Assembly (NCBI GenBank): GCA_030600405.1 | Contig: JAUVMD010000030.1 | Coordinates: forward strand, 1 to 9,456 | Origin: Nitrospirota bacterium | Lineage (GTDB): Bacteria > Nitrospinota > Nitrospinia > Nitrospinales > Nitrospinaceae | Direction of reading: 5' to 3' | DNA: 9,456 nucleotides | Shown here: piece after piece, positions 7,585-9,456 of the stretch | Position numbering within the stretch: position 1 is the first letter of the stretch | Layout of the letters: the number at the start of each line of letters is the position of its first letter | Made by a program: the position numbers and the translations under genes | The notes under the pieces: generated by a model | What the model saw: only the letters and a program-made list of their open reading frames with translations | Told to the model about the DNA's origin: nothing | The model's database searches: none

Positions 7585-8724
7585 ATGAAACCACCTAAAA
7601 AAGTACTTACCATCTACTTTAAATTCAAACCCGATGGGTTCTGCAAGCGATTCAGGTTAATGATCGAGGCCTATCTGGATAAAGGATGCGAGGTTCATTA
7701 TATCGCGGTAGAACCCTACCCTTTTGAGCATGAAAATCTGATTCCCCATATTATGCCGACTCCCATGAAGAGCCGCGAAAGCTTGGCCTTCTGGTCGTAT
7801 TTTTTCGCAATCGCTCCCTGGCATTTGCTGTGGGTCTCTCTAAGAAACCGGGTGGAATTGATTTCTGTGGGTTCCCCTTTATACGCGTGTCTTTCGGGGA
7901 TCGCTAAACTGATAACCCGCGTCCCACTGGTCACCTTAATCTTTATCACTCCTAATTCCGTATCTCAATGGCGGTTTGATTACAGTCTTTATGAAAAAAT
8001 TGAAACACTAATGGATAAATTGGGATTGAGGTGGTCCAATCTTTTGCTGGCCAATTCCTGGGGGGCGCAGTCCGCCTGGAAAAAGGTTTATCCCAGCGCA
8101 CCGATAGACGTATTCCCCAACAACGTGGAGGAACATCCATTCGAAAAGAAAAAACAACGGCAAAACATATTAAACGAATTCTCTTTGCCAGAAAGCCGGT
8201 TTTTAATATCTCACTCGGGGGTTTTACTCAAACGCAAGAATCACGACTGCCTGATCCAAGCCATGGTTTCATTAAAAGGATCGCGGGCAATTTTGTTTAT
8301 TATCGGCGATGGACCTCGGAGGAACGAATTACAATCAATGGCAGAATCTTTGGGAGTGGCAGATCAAATAATTTTCACAGGGTATAGAAAAGATGTCGTC
8401 GAATTGATTCAAGGAACGGACGCTTTTGCGTTTCCTTCATTCGCCGAAGGAATGGCTGAGTCTTTACTGGAAGCCACCACCTGCCAACTACCCTGCCTGG
8501 TCAGCGCTATACCAGAAAATACAGACGTCATTTCCAACAGCGAACAACACTTTCCAGTGGATCAACCTGGCGTTTTGGCTGAAAAAATCAATCGATTAAT
8601 GAACGACCAAGAATATTACCAACAACTTCTGGAAGCTACGCAAAACGAAAAAAATCGGTTTGTTTTTGATTGGAAGGGCCGGTTCTATGAAAAGGTTTTG
8701 ACCAGCTTGAATAATACCACATGA
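7585..8724 (+). CDS. Glycosyltransferase, GT4 type (GT-B fold)
   Basis: It probably transfers a sugar from an activated nucleotide donor to a cell-surface or lipid-linked acceptor at the cytoplasmic face of the inner membrane; donor and acceptor cannot be read from sequence. The C-terminal half is diagnostic: SHSGVLLKRKNH (209-220), FIIGDGPRRNEL (238-249), IIFTGYRKDV (262-271) and FPSFAEGMAESLLEA (283-297). In the last, Glu288 and Glu296 form the E-x7-E motif of retaining GT4 enzymes. The N-terminal half has hydrophobic stretches at about 68-84 and 112-122 that may touch the membrane. I chose the ATG at 7585, giving 379 residues. A longer frame opening at 7510 would overlap the proline dehydrogenase by 59 bases and adds unlike sequence. 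The gene follows that enzyme by 16 bases with only a weak ribosome site, and is more A+T-rich than the importer genes. Confidence 0.85.
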   Translation: MKPPKKVLTIYFKFKPDGFCKRFRLMIEAYLDKGCEVHYIAVEPYPFEHENLIPHIMPTPMKSRESLAFWSYFFAIAPWHLLWVSLRNRVELISVGSPLYACLSGIAKLITRVPLVTLIFITPNSVSQWRFDYSLYEKIETLMDKLGLRWSNLLLANSWGAQSAWKKVYPSAPIDVFPNNVEEHPFEKKKQRQNILNEFSLPESRFLISHSGVLLKRKNHDCLIQAMVSLKGSRAILFIIGDGPRRNELQSMAESLGVADQIIFTGYRKDVVELIQGTDAFAFPSFAEGMAESLLEATTCQLPCLVSAIPENTDVISNSEQHFPVDQPGVLAEKINRLMNDQEYYQQLLEATQNEKNRFVFDWKGRFYEKVLTSLNNTT

Positions 8725-8751
8725 ATTAAACAGCAGATGCATTGAAAAAAT

Positions 8752-9456
8752 TTAAATATTTACCGCATTGGCCTGTTGTTCAGCACGGAATGAACTGCGG
8801 ACTAAAGGACCGGCCTCCACATGATCGAAACCCACATCTTCACCGATTTGTTGGTATTCGGCAAACACATCCGGGTGAATGTACTCGACCACCTCCAGAT
8901 GGGATCGTGATGGCTGAAGGTATTGGCCGATGGACAACATCCTGCACCCCGTTTTCCTGAGGTCCGCCATGGTTTGAACCACTTCCTTCCGGGTTTCGCC
9001 ATGACCCAGCATCATACTGCTTTTGGTAATCCTCCCAAATTGCTGTGCTGCCACGGCCAGAGTCTTCAGGGACCAATCGTAACGGCATTGAGGACGAACA
9101 CGTTTCTGCAGGGATTCCACCGTTTCGATATTATGCGCGAACACATCCGGTTGGGCGATACATACTGTTTCTATCAAAGACACCTCAGCTTTAAAATCCG
9201 GCACAAGAACCTCTACTCCGAGGTCAGGGCACAGCGCACGAATCTGCTGAAGGGTTTTAGCCCAGTGGCTGGCGCCTCCATCTGGTAGATCATCCCGATC
9301 CACGGAAGTGATGACGACATAACTCAGGCTTAAACGGGAAAGCATTTCCGCCACCTGCCGGGGCTCATTGTCGTCGGGAGGCAACATCTGACCGGTGGGA
9401 ACATCGCAAAACCGGCAGGCGCGAGAACAATGATCTCCTAGAATCATCAAGGTCAA
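8752..9456 (-). CDS. lipA: Lipoyl synthase, 5' end missing (radical SAM)
   Basis: LipA inserts two sulfur atoms into octanoyl groups on the lipoyl domains of pyruvate and 2-oxoglutarate dehydrogenases and of the glycine cleavage H protein. The visible 234 residues begin inside the gene. They carry the radical SAM cluster motif C-x3-C-x2-C (CSRACRFC, fragment residues 10-17), then TSVDRDDLPDGGA, EVLVPDF, AHNIETV, MLGHGET and the C-terminal RSSF, in which the conserved serine of the RSSY-type motif is kept. The leading TTG is an internal leucine codon, not a start. The auxiliary-cluster cysteines and roughly 60-90 N-terminal residues lie beyond the right edge. The stop is TAA at 8754-8752, 27 bases from the convergent glycosyltransferase stop. 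No lipB is visible here. Confidence 0.95.
   Translation of the reverse strand: MTLMILGDHCSRACRFCDVPTGQMLPPDDNEPRQVAEMLSRLSLSYVVITSVDRDDLPDGGASHWAKTLQQIRALCPDLGVEVLVPDFKAEVSLIETVCIAQPDVFAHNIETVESLQKRVRPQCRYDWSLKTLAVAAQQFGRITKSSMMLGHGETRKEVVQTMADLRKTGCRMLSIGQYLQPSRSHLEVVEYIHPDVFAEYQQIGEDVGFDHVEAGPLVRSSFRAEQQANAVNI

Noticed and set aside
8744..8762. AT-rich palindrome TAAATATTTA plus an A/T run between the convergent genes as a bidirectional terminator
   Set aside because: The stem is short, has no G-C pairs and leaves no room for a loop; it overlaps the lipA stop codon.
1..9456. CRISPR arrays, tRNA genes, insertion sequences, phage or defence genes
   Set aside because: No regularly spaced repeats, cloverleaf-forming segments, transposase motifs or terminal inverted repeats were seen on either strand.

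Overview
The window reads as ordinary chromosomal DNA from a Gram-negative, probably aerobic bacterium. It holds a complete Yej-type peptide ABC importer with a periplasmic binding protein, a flavin-dependent proline dehydrogenase, a cytoplasmic-face glycosyltransferase and a lipoyl synthase. Base composition is moderate; the glycosyltransferase gene is visibly more A+T-rich than the importer genes. Gene content and protein style would fit Nitrospinota or a deltaproteobacterium-like lineage, but nothing here fixes the taxon.

Positions 1-6369 (+ strand) form one tight operon. The 3' end of an unidentified upstream gene overlaps the start of a YejA-like binding protein. YejB-like and YejE-like permeases and a double-ATPase YejF-like protein follow. 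Gaps range from 18 bases to overlaps of 1-3 bases. Together they would form a complete importer: the lipoprotein-free periplasmic binder captures a peptide (in relatives, murein peptides or microcin C), the two permeases form the channel, and YejF carries both nucleotide-binding domains. Compared with E. coli Yej as I recall it, the permeases carry extra periplasmic-side segments and YejF keeps a four-cysteine tail after each ATPase half.

Positions 6370-6695 form a gap that holds a likely 30-residue single-span membrane protein on the minus strand, with a good ribosome binding site, and candidate divergent promoters. This small gene is the least expected feature of the window.

Positions 6696-8724 (+ strand) hold a monofunctional proline dehydrogenase followed 16 bases later by a GT4-type glycosyltransferase, probably co-transcribed. 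Converging on them from the right edge is lipA (minus strand), whose N-terminal part lies outside the window.

I see no tRNA, rRNA, CRISPR array, insertion sequence or phage gene. No clearly new multi-gene system is apparent. The points worth a second look are the small membrane protein, the cysteine tails of YejF, the acidic insert in YejE and the ribosome-binding-like sequence at the YejF domain junction.
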